From Thermoproteota archaeon (lineage in GTDB: Archaea > Korarchaeota > JAOZGF01 > JAOZFZ01): a stretch of 64,000 nucleotides of DNA. Position 1 is the stretch's first letter. Every line of letters begins with the position of its first letter. The notes beneath the pieces were generated by a model. The model saw only the letters and a list, made by a program, of their open reading frames with translations, made no database searches and had not been told where the DNA came from. The DNA is taken from positions 1 to 64,000 of the forward strand of contig JAOZFT010000035.1 in the NCBI GenBank assembly GCA_027492035.1, read 5' to 3'. The translations under genes and the position numbers were made by a program. Shown piece after piece: positions 10,962 through 20,146 of this stretch.

Positions 10962-11441
10962 CTAATAGTATTTTTTAGCTATTCTCCATATTTTATCGTT
11001 CAAATAATGGAGATTTTTTACAGCTTTTCCTTTCTTCATTTCCTTTAATTCAACTGAAGAAACTAAGGCTTGGCCTATAGCGATCTCTATTCCCCCCTTT
11101 TCAGCTACAACTTCCACAATTTCGTCAATTTGAAACTCATCGCTTGAAGTTATTCCAGGGGCCATAACGTCTGCCCCTTTCAATATATGAAGTATAGCTC
11201 CTTTATCAACTAAAACTTTAGGCAGCTCAATTTCGAAGTTTCTTAGGGTGTAAAGGTGAGGGAAGAAAATGTTTTCTTTTTTAACGAAAAGCAGATCTTC
11301 AACTTTATATATCCTAATTTCCCCTTCCTGTAAAACCTCTACTTGAGATTTCCTTTTAATTTTATCTCTTAAACCGAATTTTTTGGTGAGAAACTCATTT
11401 ATTTTCTTGGCTTCACTTGACCTTAGAAAGAAACGCTTCAA
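10962..11441 (-). CDS. PUA-domain RNA-binding protein (archaeal MCT-1-like)
   Basis: C-terminal PUA-type 'VDKGAILHILKGADVMAPGITSSD...GIEIAIGQALVSS'. Confidence 0.85.
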   Translation of the reverse strand: MKRFFLRSSEAKKINEFLTKKFGLRDKIKRKSQVEVLQEGEIRIYKVEDLLFVKKENIFFPHLYTLRNFEIELPKVLVDKGAILHILKGADVMAPGITSSDEFQIDEIVEVVAEKGGIEIAIGQALVSSVELKEMKKGKAVKNLHYLNDKIWRIAKKYY

Positions 11442-11442
11442 T

Positions 11443-12255
11443 CTAGGTTTCCCTCTTTGTTAAATCTAGGTATAGTTCCGGCCGTCTATCTTTTAACAAA
11501 TCATTCATTTCAGTGATTTTCTTGTTTCTAGCTTCTTCAACATTTATATCTACTGTTCTAACTTCTTCTCTTTCTTGACTGGCTCTAACCAAAACTTTCA
11601 TTCTTGGAGAGGTTACTTGACTCATGCCTGTGAACTTGAAATCAAAAATGCCTCTTTTTTCTCTCCCCACTCTATTAGAAGTTATTATAAAAACCTTGTT
11701 TTCTATTGCTCTTGTTAACATTGCTTTTTGAGCATAGGGTAAAACTAAGTTTGCCGGGTGGCAAATTATTTCAGCACCTTTTAAAGCTAAAGAGCGTGAA
11801 GCCTCGGGAAAAATCCAGTCGAAACAAATAATTACTCCCACTTTCACCTTTAAATTTTTCAAATGGAAGATTTGGAAGCCTGTGTCACCTGGTTCAAACC
11901 ATTTCTTTTCGTAATAAAAGAGGTGACTTTTCCTGTATTTACCAATATACCCTTCAGGCCCTGTGACAACAGCTGAATTAAAAATTTTCCCTTCTTCCCT
12001 TTCAATCAACCCTGCAACAATGTACATACCTTTTTCAATTGAGTAATCAATTAATTCCTTCGTTGTTTTCCCATGTGGAATTTCTTCGGCTAATTTTAAA
12101 GCTTCCTCTTTTGATGTTAAAGTGTAACCCGTGTTGAAAAGTTCAGGTAGAACCAGTAAACCAGCATCTACATTTCTCATTAACTTTAGTGCTTCTTTTA
12201 CGTTTCTTTCTTTATCACCAAATTTTATATTTAATTGAACAAAACCCACCTTCAA
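11443..12255 (-). CDS. Carbon-nitrogen hydrolase (nitrilase superfamily)
   Basis: 'LPELFNTGY' (Glu), 'GKYRKSHLF' (Lys), 'VGVIICFDWIFPEASR' (Cys) catalytic triad motifs. Confidence 0.92.
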   Translation of the reverse strand: MKVGFVQLNIKFGDKERNVKEALKLMRNVDAGLLVLPELFNTGYTLTSKEEALKLAEEIPHGKTTKELIDYSIEKGMYIVAGLIEREEGKIFNSAVVTGPEGYIGKYRKSHLFYYEKKWFEPGDTGFQIFHLKNLKVKVGVIICFDWIFPEASRSLALKGAEIICHPANLVLPYAQKAMLTRAIENKVFIITSNRVGREKRGIFDFKFTGMSQVTSPRMKVLVRASQEREEVRTVDINVEEARNKKITEMNDLLKDRRPELYLDLTKRET

Positions 12256-12482
12256 ATGTGCAACCTCCCTTTTTAAGTTAAGTCATCTATTGTATTTCCT
12301 TAACTTTACCTCAGGAACCCTAATCATTTAAAAATTTATTAAGATTATTAGTTATAGCGTAATATAACATGCAGGGAAAAGGAACGGGTTCATAACTTTC
12401 GTGGGGTTAAATTGAGAAACTAAACATACTTATCCTTCCTCTACAAAAAGTTTTTGTTTATTAGGAAATCGGGGTCTTTTCG

Positions 12483-13154
12483 ATGAATTTTTTTAGAAAA
12501 GTTTTATGGATCTTTGTTCACCCATTTAAAGCATTATGTGAAATCAATGACTCTGAAGAAGTCTCTTTTAAAGGTCCACTTACCCTCCTTTTCATTTTAG
12601 CTCTTCTTTCAAGCATAAACACTTATCTGATTTTCAACAAAATTTCGGTGTCATTAAGTGCAGAAATTAGTCCTTTCTTAACTCTGGGAGGAATTTTTGG
12701 ATCAATTGGAAGTTTCATTTCGGTCTTTGTTGCATGGATTATATACTCCGCTTTTTTCCACGTTTTAGCATTACTTTTTAGGGGTGAAGGTAACTTCAAA
12801 AAACTTCTAGAAATGTTTGGCTGGAGTTACACACCTAAAATTATTTCAAGTGTTGTCAGCTTAGTAATTACCCTTTTCTTCTTTCCTGCACTGCCTGAAA
12901 TAAAAAGCTTTGTTGAAATCCCAAAAGTTTTTGAGGCAATGAGTAAAGCAAGTTGTTTTACATTTACAAGGGTCCTTGACAGATTAACTCTATTTTGGGT
13001 TCTTTTCCTTTTCGGAATAGCTCTCTGGAAAAATCATAAACTAAGAAAAATAGAAGTCCTTGTAATTATTTTGCTTCCAACTCTTCTCTACTTTGCTTTA
13101 ACTTACTTTTTCTTCCCTTCGATCTTTAGTTCGTTCCAAACTTTTCCACGGTAA
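12483..13154 (+). CDS. YIP1-family membrane protein
   Basis: N-terminal 'HPFKALCEIND', 5 TM, 'FRGEGNFKKLLEMFGWSYTPKIISSVV' YIP1 pattern. Confidence 0.7.
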   Translation: MNFFRKVLWIFVHPFKALCEINDSEEVSFKGPLTLLFILALLSSINTYLIFNKISVSLSAEISPFLTLGGIFGSIGSFISVFVAWIIYSAFFHVLALLFRGEGNFKKLLEMFGWSYTPKIISSVVSLVITLFFFPALPEIKSFVEIPKVFEAMSKASCFTFTRVLDRLTLFWVLFLFGIALWKNHKLRKIEVLVIILLPTLLYFALTYFFFPSIFSSFQTFPR

Positions 13155-13180
13155 CATTCTCTGGAAAGGGATAAATTAAA

Positions 13181-13206
13181 ATATATCTAGTTATAACTAG
13201 ATATAT
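13181..13206. promoter_or_regulatory. Perfect 26-bp palindrome (putative operator) at the promoter of the MacB-like operon
   Basis: atatatctagttataactagatatat equals its own reverse complement; ends 22 nt before the ATG at 13229. Confidence 0.7.
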
Positions 13207-13228
13207 CGCACCTGCAGAGGTCAAAAAC

Positions 13229-13918
13229 ATGGATGCTGTAACTCTTAAAGACGTAGTTAAAATTTATAAAATGGGTAAAGTGGAGGTTCCCGCGTTAAAA
13301 GGAGTCAGCTTCTCTGTTGAAAAGGGGGAAATGGTAAGTATAATCGGGCCTTCAGGTTCAGGAAAGTCAACCTTGCTTTACATGATGGGTACACTTGACA
13401 AACCAACTAAAGGGGAGGTCTACATCGATGAAGTAGAAGTTTCAAAACTTAAAGGAAATGAGTTGGCTGAGTTGAGAGCCAAAAAAATAGGGTTTGTTTT
13501 TCAATTCTTCAATTTAATACCTAGAATGAACGCTTTAAAAAACATAGCTCTGCCTATGACCTTCCTAGGCATTTCTAAAAAGGAAAGGGAGGAAAGAGCA
13601 TTGGAACTGCTTGAAATGGTTGGTTTAAAAGATAGATGGAACCATAGACCTTCAGAATTAAGCGGCGGGGAGCAACAAAGAGTAGCTATTGCAAGGGCTT
13701 TAGCGAATAACCCTTCTATAATTTTAGCTGATGAACCCACAGGAAATCTTGATACAAAAACAGGTAAAGAAATAATTGAGCTACTTGTTGCTTTAAACAA
13801 AGAAAAAAATCAAACCATTGTGATAGTTACACATGAACCCGGTATAGCTGAGAAATGCAGAAGAATTATTCATTTAAAGGATGGCTTAATCCAAAAAGAT
13901 GAGGTGAAACCAAGTTGA
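13229..13918 (+). CDS. ABC transporter ATP-binding protein (MacB/LolD-like)
   Basis: Walker A GPSGSGKST, Q-loop FQFFNLIPRM, LSGGEQQR, ILADEPTGNLD. Confidence 0.95.
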   Translation: MDAVTLKDVVKIYKMGKVEVPALKGVSFSVEKGEMVSIIGPSGSGKSTLLYMMGTLDKPTKGEVYIDEVEVSKLKGNELAELRAKKIGFVFQFFNLIPRMNALKNIALPMTFLGISKKEREERALELLEMVGLKDRWNHRPSELSGGEQQRVAIARALANNPSIILADEPTGNLDTKTGKEIIELLVALNKEKNQTIVIVTHEPGIAEKCRRIIHLKDGLIQKDEVKPS

Positions 13919-15513
13919 GGAAGAAAGTTTTTTTTACAGTTTTAACGGTTCAAATCCTGCTTGCTTTATTGTTCAATTCTAGTTTAACATTTTCTGAAAC
14001 AACTTATTTGGAAGTTGACGAAGCTTACTGGGGAAGCGGAAATTACATGTACCCTGTTTCACCTGGAGACAGAAATGTCGATTTAATAATAAGAGTGAAA
14101 AACGTTTACGAGAGTAACTTAAACTCTATAGAGGCAACTCTGCATGTAAAGCCACCTTTCACTTTGAAAAACGGACAAACAAACACTGTAACCAAGGATT
14201 ACATCAGTTTCCTACAACCAGGTGAAGAGAAAACTTTAAGGTACACTTTAAACATAAATCCTCAAGCAGGGAGAGGATACTACAACCTGCTGTTAAGTTT
14301 TAGTCTTGAATATGAATCAACTGTTTCAGGTGAAACCTTTCATTTTAAAGCGTCACAGAACGTCGAAGTGGAAGTTCCTGTATTAGGTAAACCAAATCTC
14401 AAAGTAACTCTTCAACCTGAGAAAATTGTTTCTGGGGAAATCAACCAAATGTTTTTAATGGTTTCTAATACAGGTGACAGTGTAATAAGTAACCTGTACG
14501 TGACAGCTGATGTAAGTCAAGTTTTTAAGACGCTATATACAGTCCACACCGACATTTCAAGAAATTACTACAGTAGGTTAAACCCGGGTGAAAGCTGCTC
14601 AATACCTTTCACACTTGCAGCTAAGGAATCTGACACTGAAGACATAGGTGTCTTAAATGTGCTCTTAAGTTATATTGATCAATACGGTGTGAACAGAACA
14701 AAAAGTGTTGATTTAGGTTTCTTGGTAGAGGCTGCAAAGAAACACAAACCACTAATTGTTGCCGAGACATTTACGAAACAAGAAATTGAAATTTACCCAG
14801 GTGAATCTTTCAATGTAAATTTCATCCTTAAAAATGAAGGAGAAAAAGATGCTAAAAACGTTTTCGTCCAACTTTCGACGAAAGACATGGAAGTAACTGG
14901 ATTGAACTCTCAATTTTTTAAAGAATTAAAAACTAACAGCCAGGTTCCAGTCCAATTTACAATCTCTACAGGCGGCAACATAAAACCGGGAATTTACAAG
15001 GAAGAATTAAATCTAAATTATGAAGATGAAGATGGAAACAAGTATGAAGAAACTTTTTCTTTCGGTTTAAGAATCAAAAGCCTAATAAATGTTAGGTTAA
15101 TAAACACTAAATACCCTGTATCCGTTTTTCCTGGTGAAACAATTAAGTTTGAAACTGAAGTTTTAGCCACAGGTACAAGTAATGCCCAATTTTTAGAAAT
15201 CGAAGTTAAAAAGGGAGGCCTATTTATTAAGGACACTTCATTTTATGTGGGAAGAGTGGATCTGGACAGCCCATTGCCTGTTGAAATCGAATTCACGCTA
15301 AAAAACTCGTTGAAACCGGGAAACTACAGTTTCCAAGTTAAACTAATTTACTTTGACGACTTCAATATGCAGCACGTAAAAACATTAAACTTCCCATTAA
15401 CCATTCAGCAACCAATTGTTTCAGAAACCCCTAAACCTACACATGAAACAAATCTTACGTTACTTGACCAAATAATTCTTTTCTTTGAAAAACTGGTGGG
15501 GATAAAGCCTTGA
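13915..15513 (+). CDS. COG1361-type S-layer/NEW3-domain exported protein
   Basis: Signal peptide; repeated beta-sandwich 'PGESFNVNFILKNEGEKDAKNVFVQL' type repeats; overlaps ATPase stop by 4 nt; apparent TTG start. Confidence 0.75.
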   Translation: MRKKVFFTVLTVQILLALLFNSSLTFSETTYLEVDEAYWGSGNYMYPVSPGDRNVDLIIRVKNVYESNLNSIEATLHVKPPFTLKNGQTNTVTKDYISFLQPGEEKTLRYTLNINPQAGRGYYNLLLSFSLEYESTVSGETFHFKASQNVEVEVPVLGKPNLKVTLQPEKIVSGEINQMFLMVSNTGDSVISNLYVTADVSQVFKTLYTVHTDISRNYYSRLNPGESCSIPFTLAAKESDTEDIGVLNVLLSYIDQYGVNRTKSVDLGFLVEAAKKHKPLIVAETFTKQEIEIYPGESFNVNFILKNEGEKDAKNVFVQLSTKDMEVTGLNSQFFKELKTNSQVPVQFTISTGGNIKPGIYKEELNLNYEDEDGNKYEETFSFGLRIKSLINVRLINTKYPVSVFPGETIKFETEVLATGTSNAQFLEIEVKKGGLFIKDTSFYVGRVDLDSPLPVEIEFTLKNSLKPGNYSFQVKLIYFDDFNMQHVKTLNFPLTIQQPIVSETPKPTHETNLTLLDQIILFFEKLVGIKP

Positions 15514-15528
15514 AAAAAGGGTGAGTTA

Positions 15529-16785
15529 ATGGATTTAATTGAAGCTTTCAGAATGGGTCTTGAAAGTATCAAACAACGGAAACTAAGATCCTTCCTTACA
15601 ACTTTAGGGATAGTGATAGGTATAATAGCCATAGTGGCTTTACTCTCCATTGGTGAAGGTTTCAAAGTCACGGTGAACAATGCATTTCAGTCAGTTGGAG
15701 TGAATGTTTTAACAGTAATCCCTTTCTCCTCGGAGAAAGAGGGAGGAATGTTCCCTACACGCTTCAAAGCAACCAACATAAAATTTACCTTGGATGACGT
15801 AAACAAAGTAAAAAAAGTAAAGGATGTTTCCTTAGCTGTCCCTGTTATAATGAATGCTGTAACTTTAGAGAAATCTGGTGAGGAAGTTTCAGCCACGGCT
15901 GTAGGTGTCGATATTCCTGAACTATTCAAAATGTATCCCGGACTAAAACTTGAAAAAGGGTCTATCCAAGCAAGCAAATCAGGCATGGCGTTGACACTTG
16001 GTCATTACATAGCTTACTCAGGGGAAGAAGAGTTTGTAAGAGTTGGGGAGAAAATAAAATTAAGATTTGTAGCTTTAGATAGAAACATGTACGATTACAG
16101 CTTCAGGGTTACAAGCGTGCTGAACAAGTCAGGGTTCAGTTCACTTATTGGTTCCTTCGACGAAAACATTTTCCTGCCGTTCACCACAGCCCAGAAAATT
16201 TTCAGGTCACATAGGAACATTTCAGCAATCCTTGTTTACGTAGAAGACACTAACAAAGTTGATTCGGTAGCTTCTCAAATAGAAGAAATGTATAACCACG
16301 ATGTAACTGCTTTCTCCTTCAAAACAATACTTGACGTTGTTTCGACAATGCTTAACACTTTAGAACTGGTTTTAGGCAGCATTGCTGCTATATCTTTATT
16401 CGTGGCAGGAATAGGTATAATGAATACAATGCTGATCGCTGTGATGGAAAGAACCAGAGAGATAGGTGTTATGAAGGCTATTGGAGCGAAAGATAGAGAT
16501 ATTTTAGTAATCTTCCTTTCAGAGGCTTTACTAATAGGTTTAATAGGTGGAATAACTGGTTCAGTTCTAGGCGTATTTGCGGCTGAAGTGCTAGGGAAAC
16601 TAGGCTTTGGTGGATTAGTTAGATCTATGAGAGGAGGTGCTCCTGCAGCTATTGAACCTGTTTTTTCGCCAATCCTTCTGAGTTTCGGTGTATTTTTTGC
16701 GGCTGTGGTTTCAGTGATTTTTGCTCTTTACCCTGCCTATAAAGCATCTAGGTTGCAACCTGTAGAGGCTTTAAGGTATGAGTAA
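15529..16785 (+). CDS. MacB/FtsX-family ABC transporter permease
   Basis: 'RSFLTTLGIVIGIIAIVALLSIGEG' N-terminus, MacB-like extracellular domain, 'AGIGIMNTMLIAVMERTREIGVMKAIGAKDRDI' FtsX domain. Confidence 0.95.
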   Translation: MDLIEAFRMGLESIKQRKLRSFLTTLGIVIGIIAIVALLSIGEGFKVTVNNAFQSVGVNVLTVIPFSSEKEGGMFPTRFKATNIKFTLDDVNKVKKVKDVSLAVPVIMNAVTLEKSGEEVSATAVGVDIPELFKMYPGLKLEKGSIQASKSGMALTLGHYIAYSGEEEFVRVGEKIKLRFVALDRNMYDYSFRVTSVLNKSGFSSLIGSFDENIFLPFTTAQKIFRSHRNISAILVYVEDTNKVDSVASQIEEMYNHDVTAFSFKTILDVVSTMLNTLELVLGSIAAISLFVAGIGIMNTMLIAVMERTREIGVMKAIGAKDRDILVIFLSEALLIGLIGGITGSVLGVFAAEVLGKLGFGGLVRSMRGGAPAAIEPVFSPILLSFGVFFAAVVSVIFALYPAYKASRLQPVEALRYE

Positions 16786-16804
16786 CCCTTGCTTCAATTA
16801 TCAA

Positions 16805-18193
16805 TTATACTGGCTCACTCCAGCTTTTCACTTTCTTTAAGAACCTGCCTCTTTCTACAAGCGCCCATAAAGCTTTTGCAGCTCTTTCAGGTGTAGGGTA
16901 GTTCGGGATTTTGTTTTCCTCCAACAAAGGAAGGGCGTCTTTAACTAATTTGCCAGACATGAAACATGTCACTAAGGGTTTATCAATTCCTTTACAGACT
17001 TTAATTATTTTCTTTGCTACTTCAACAGAGTTAAGAAAGTATGTTGGAACACAAATAACTAACCCTGCATTGTAGTAATCCTCTGAAAACAATGCTTCCA
17101 AAGTTTTTGCGTATGTTTCCGGATCTCCACTCGCCGTTAAATCAACAGGGTTTCCTTTGCTGCAGTGTTCAGGGAGGAAACTTAGCTTATCCATTATCCT
17201 TGGTGGAGGCTCAGGGAGATTTAAACCCAGTTCTGTTAACTTGTCGGTGGCTATCACAGCTGGGCCACCTGAATTCGTCAAAATAACTATTTTATCTCCT
17301 TCGGAGCATCTATAAATGGAGAGAACCCTGGAAAAATCAAATAAATCGTAAAGGTCACGTGCTAAAATTACGCCTGACTGTTTAAAGGCTACTAAATAAA
17401 TTTTTTCCTTACCTGCTAATGAACCTGTATGTGAATGAACAGCTTCAGCTCCCTTCTCGGTTAACCCTCCCTTAAAACCCACTATTGGCTTCTTTAAAGA
17501 AACCTTTCTGGCTGTTTCAATGAATTTTCTTCCATTCTTTACTCCTTCTACGTAGAGAATTATTACTTTCGTGTATGGATCCTCCCTTAAATACTCCAAA
17601 ACATCAGTCTCCGTTACATCCACTGCATTTCCGTAGCTTACAAACTTGTTTATGCCTAAACCTTCACTTTCAGCCCAGGCAAGCATAGCTCCGCCTAAAG
17701 CGCCACTCTGAGTTACAAAACTAATATCTCCTTTTCCTACCCTTAACTCCATTGTAGGGTAGAAATTTTTTTCTGTGTTAATCAAACCAGCACAATTTGG
17801 ACCTATAACTCTCACATTTGCTTCCTTTATTTCCTTTTTAAGTTCCTTTTCCAGCCTAAAATTTCCCACTTCGCTGAAACCAGCAGATATGATTATAATT
17901 GCCTTCACTCCTTTTTCGCTGCATTTTTTCACTAGCCCAGGCACCGTAGGAGCAGGTGTTATAATCACAGCTAAGTCTACTTCCTTGTTTATTTCATTTA
18001 AGCTTTTGTAACATTTTAAGCCGAGAATTTCTTCAGCCTTCGGGTTTACGGGATAAATTTCACCTTTAAACCCTCCCTCAACAATGTTTTTAAGAATTTC
18101 AAACCCTATCTTCCCCCTTTTTGAAGAAGCCCCTATAACTGCTACAGAATCAGGTTCAAAAAACTTTGAGAAAGCTTCTTTGTCTAAAACCAT
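16805..18193 (-). CDS. ADP-forming acyl-CoA synthetase (acetate-CoA ligase) alpha subunit
   Basis: 'SVAVIGASSKRGKIGFEIL' CoA-binding domain, 'VIGPNCAGLIN', 'AVHSHTGSLAGK' active-site His. Confidence 0.88.
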   Translation of the reverse strand: MVLDKEAFSKFFEPDSVAVIGASSKRGKIGFEILKNIVEGGFKGEIYPVNPKAEEILGLKCYKSLNEINKEVDLAVIITPAPTVPGLVKKCSEKGVKAIIIISAGFSEVGNFRLEKELKKEIKEANVRVIGPNCAGLINTEKNFYPTMELRVGKGDISFVTQSGALGGAMLAWAESEGLGINKFVSYGNAVDVTETDVLEYLREDPYTKVIILYVEGVKNGRKFIETARKVSLKKPIVGFKGGLTEKGAEAVHSHTGSLAGKEKIYLVAFKQSGVILARDLYDLFDFSRVLSIYRCSEGDKIVILTNSGGPAVIATDKLTELGLNLPEPPPRIMDKLSFLPEHCSKGNPVDLTASGDPETYAKTLEALFSEDYYNAGLVICVPTYFLNSVEVAKKIIKVCKGIDKPLVTCFMSGKLVKDALPLLEENKIPNYPTPERAAKALWALVERGRFLKKVKSWSEPV

Positions 18194-18287
18194 TTCTTCC
18201 TCAACTCTTCCATGCCTCCAAAATTTTGTTTTTTAAGAAAAGAACGTTTGGAAAGGAGAGAAGTAAACTTCTCTTCCTTTTTTTCCT

Positions 18288-18914
18288 TCATTGGGAGTAA
18301 TACTTGATAAAGTAATTGTTTCTCTTCTCTTTCTCAATTGTTGTTTCAGGCCCATGGCCAGGATAAACTTTTAAGTTCTCATTCAAGGATAAGATTTTCT
18401 TAACAGATTTTGCAAGATCCTTCAGTGAACCTCCTGGGAAGTCCCATCTCCCAACTGAACCCAGAAACAGGGTGTCACCTGTAAAAATTTTTTTAGCGTC
18501 GTAAAAACAGACACTACCTGGAGAGTGGCCTGGCGAATGCATAATTTTCAGCTTCACCTGCCCAAACCTCAAAATCTGTCCATCAATTAAATAATCATCT
18601 GGAGATGGAGGCAGACTAATACTTATTCCCCATTTCTTTGCTGAAGAAGCAGCCCTCTTTAAAATTCCCTCATCCAGTTTATGGATAAGGAAGTCGGCAG
18701 AGTACTCCCTCTTTACTTCTCCCACTGCACCTATGTGGTCAAAGTGGCAGTGGGTTGCCAAAATGTACTTAATTTGGAAATCCCCCCTTTCCAATTCTTT
18801 CTTGATTAAGGGGTAGTCTCCGCCAGGATCTATAATCACTGTTTCTTTTGTTTTGTCACAAGATAATATGTAACAGTTTGCAGCTAAGGCTCCAACCTCT
18901 ATTTTTTTCAGCAT
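18288..18914 (-). CDS. MBL-fold metallo-hydrolase (glyoxalase II-like)
   Basis: 'ATHCHFDHIGA' HxHxDH motif, 'HSPGHSPGSV', 'FTGDTLFLGSVGRWDFPGG'. Confidence 0.92.
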   Translation of the reverse strand: MLKKIEVGALAANCYILSCDKTKETVIIDPGGDYPLIKKELERGDFQIKYILATHCHFDHIGAVGEVKREYSADFLIHKLDEGILKRAASSAKKWGISISLPPSPDDYLIDGQILRFGQVKLKIMHSPGHSPGSVCFYDAKKIFTGDTLFLGSVGRWDFPGGSLKDLAKSVKKILSLNENLKVYPGHGPETTIEKEKRNNYFIKYYSQ

Positions 18915-19015
18915 TTGCCTCCCTCATTTAAGAAAAAGATTTATCTTTAAGTTTTTGATGTTTCGGGGTAATCTAAAAAATTTTTGGAGAAGGGGAGGTA
19001 AGTTTTCTCTTTTAT

Positions 19016-20146
19016 CTAGGTTACAGTTATCTCTTTCGTTTCTTCATCAAGTAAATGTTCTCTATAGTATAGTGAGAAATGTAAATTCCATCTACCTTTC
19101 ATTCTGGGGAACACAGGAAACTTTACTATTCTTTCTTCTCCAGGTTTTAAGTAAATTATTTGTGTTTGTTCAGGAGTTAATTCTTTACTTCCTTGAAGAA
19201 GTACTGTAAAGTCGCCGTCGATCTCTCCTATGTTTTTAACAGTTGCTGAAATAACAATCCTTACAGTTTGTTTAATAGTGGATGGGGTATTGAGTTTTTC
19301 AATTTCTCCCTTAACTTGTTTAAGAACGTAAGGGTATTCCCCGAACCTAGGTAGCTTCGCTTTAATGATGTAAGTGTCAGGGGCTTGAATGGAGTTGGAA
19401 TTCTCCCATAAAAGGAAACCTTGTGAAATAGTTGTTTTAGGCTTACTTGCTTCTTTAGGAATAACTGAGTAACCTAGAATTTCTGTTTCACCAGACCATG
19501 TGATGTTTACTAAATCTATCCATGAAGCAGGGTTTTGTTTAGTGTAGAAATCATCTATATATATTTCAAAGGTTTTGTTGCTGATTTCTTTAACGTTAGG
19601 CGACTCTGTAAAAATTACAGCTATTCTTGTAACCCATGCCCCTTTATACTCATCAAAAACTCCATCAGAATTTTTGTCATAAAACGTCTCAAGTGAATCA
19701 TCTGCATGGAAGGGTTCAAGTAAAACATAGTTTACGTTTTCTTTGGGGTTTACTGAAAAGAGTAGACACGACTCCTTTATTAAATCCCTATCTATTTCTC
19801 CTATCTCTCGAACTAAACTTTTTTGAACAGGCCATAGATCTCCACCATCCAAAGTTATTGGGTGCTGCCTCATTTCAATTACAGCAACTCCATCATCTTT
19901 AAGAGTAATGAGGACATTAAGTAATATAGCCCAGTTCTCAGGCACTCCTGTAGGATGTGTGGGACTAGGTGGAATTGTAGTAGGTGAAGGCGTTATGGTG
20001 GAAGGTGTTGTAGGTGAAGCTGTGGCGGGAGAGGGGGGAGTAGGTGAAGAAGTGGGTGTAGGTGGCAAATGAATTTGTTTGTAAAACCAAAGGAATCCCA
20101 CTACCACTGCAAGTATTATAAGTAATGCACTTATTTCTTTTTTCAT
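19016..20146 (-). CDS. Secreted/membrane-anchored protein with Pro/Thr/Ser linker and EF-hand-like loop
   Basis: N-terminal TM, 'PPTPTSSPTPPSPATASPTTPSTITPSPTT' linker, 'DKNSDGVFDE' calcium-loop-like motif; 4-nt overlap with upstream gene. Confidence 0.7.
   Translation of the reverse strand: MKKEISALLIILAVVVGFLWFYKQIHLPPTPTSSPTPPSPATASPTTPSTITPSPTTIPPSPTHPTGVPENWAILLNVLITLKDDGVAVIEMRQHPITLDGGDLWPVQKSLVREIGEIDRDLIKESCLLFSVNPKENVNYVLLEPFHADDSLETFYDKNSDGVFDEYKGAWVTRIAVIFTESPNVKEISNKTFEIYIDDFYTKQNPASWIDLVNITWSGETEILGYSVIPKEASKPKTTISQGFLLWENSNSIQAPDTYIIKAKLPRFGEYPYVLKQVKGEIEKLNTPSTIKQTVRIVISATVKNIGEIDGDFTVLLQGSKELTPEQTQIIYLKPGEERIVKFPVFPRMKGRWNLHFSLYYREHLLDEETKEITVT

Noticed and set aside
19636-19902. 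Plus-strand 88-aa ORF
   Set aside because: Antisense to the 19016-20146 coding sequence; no domain features
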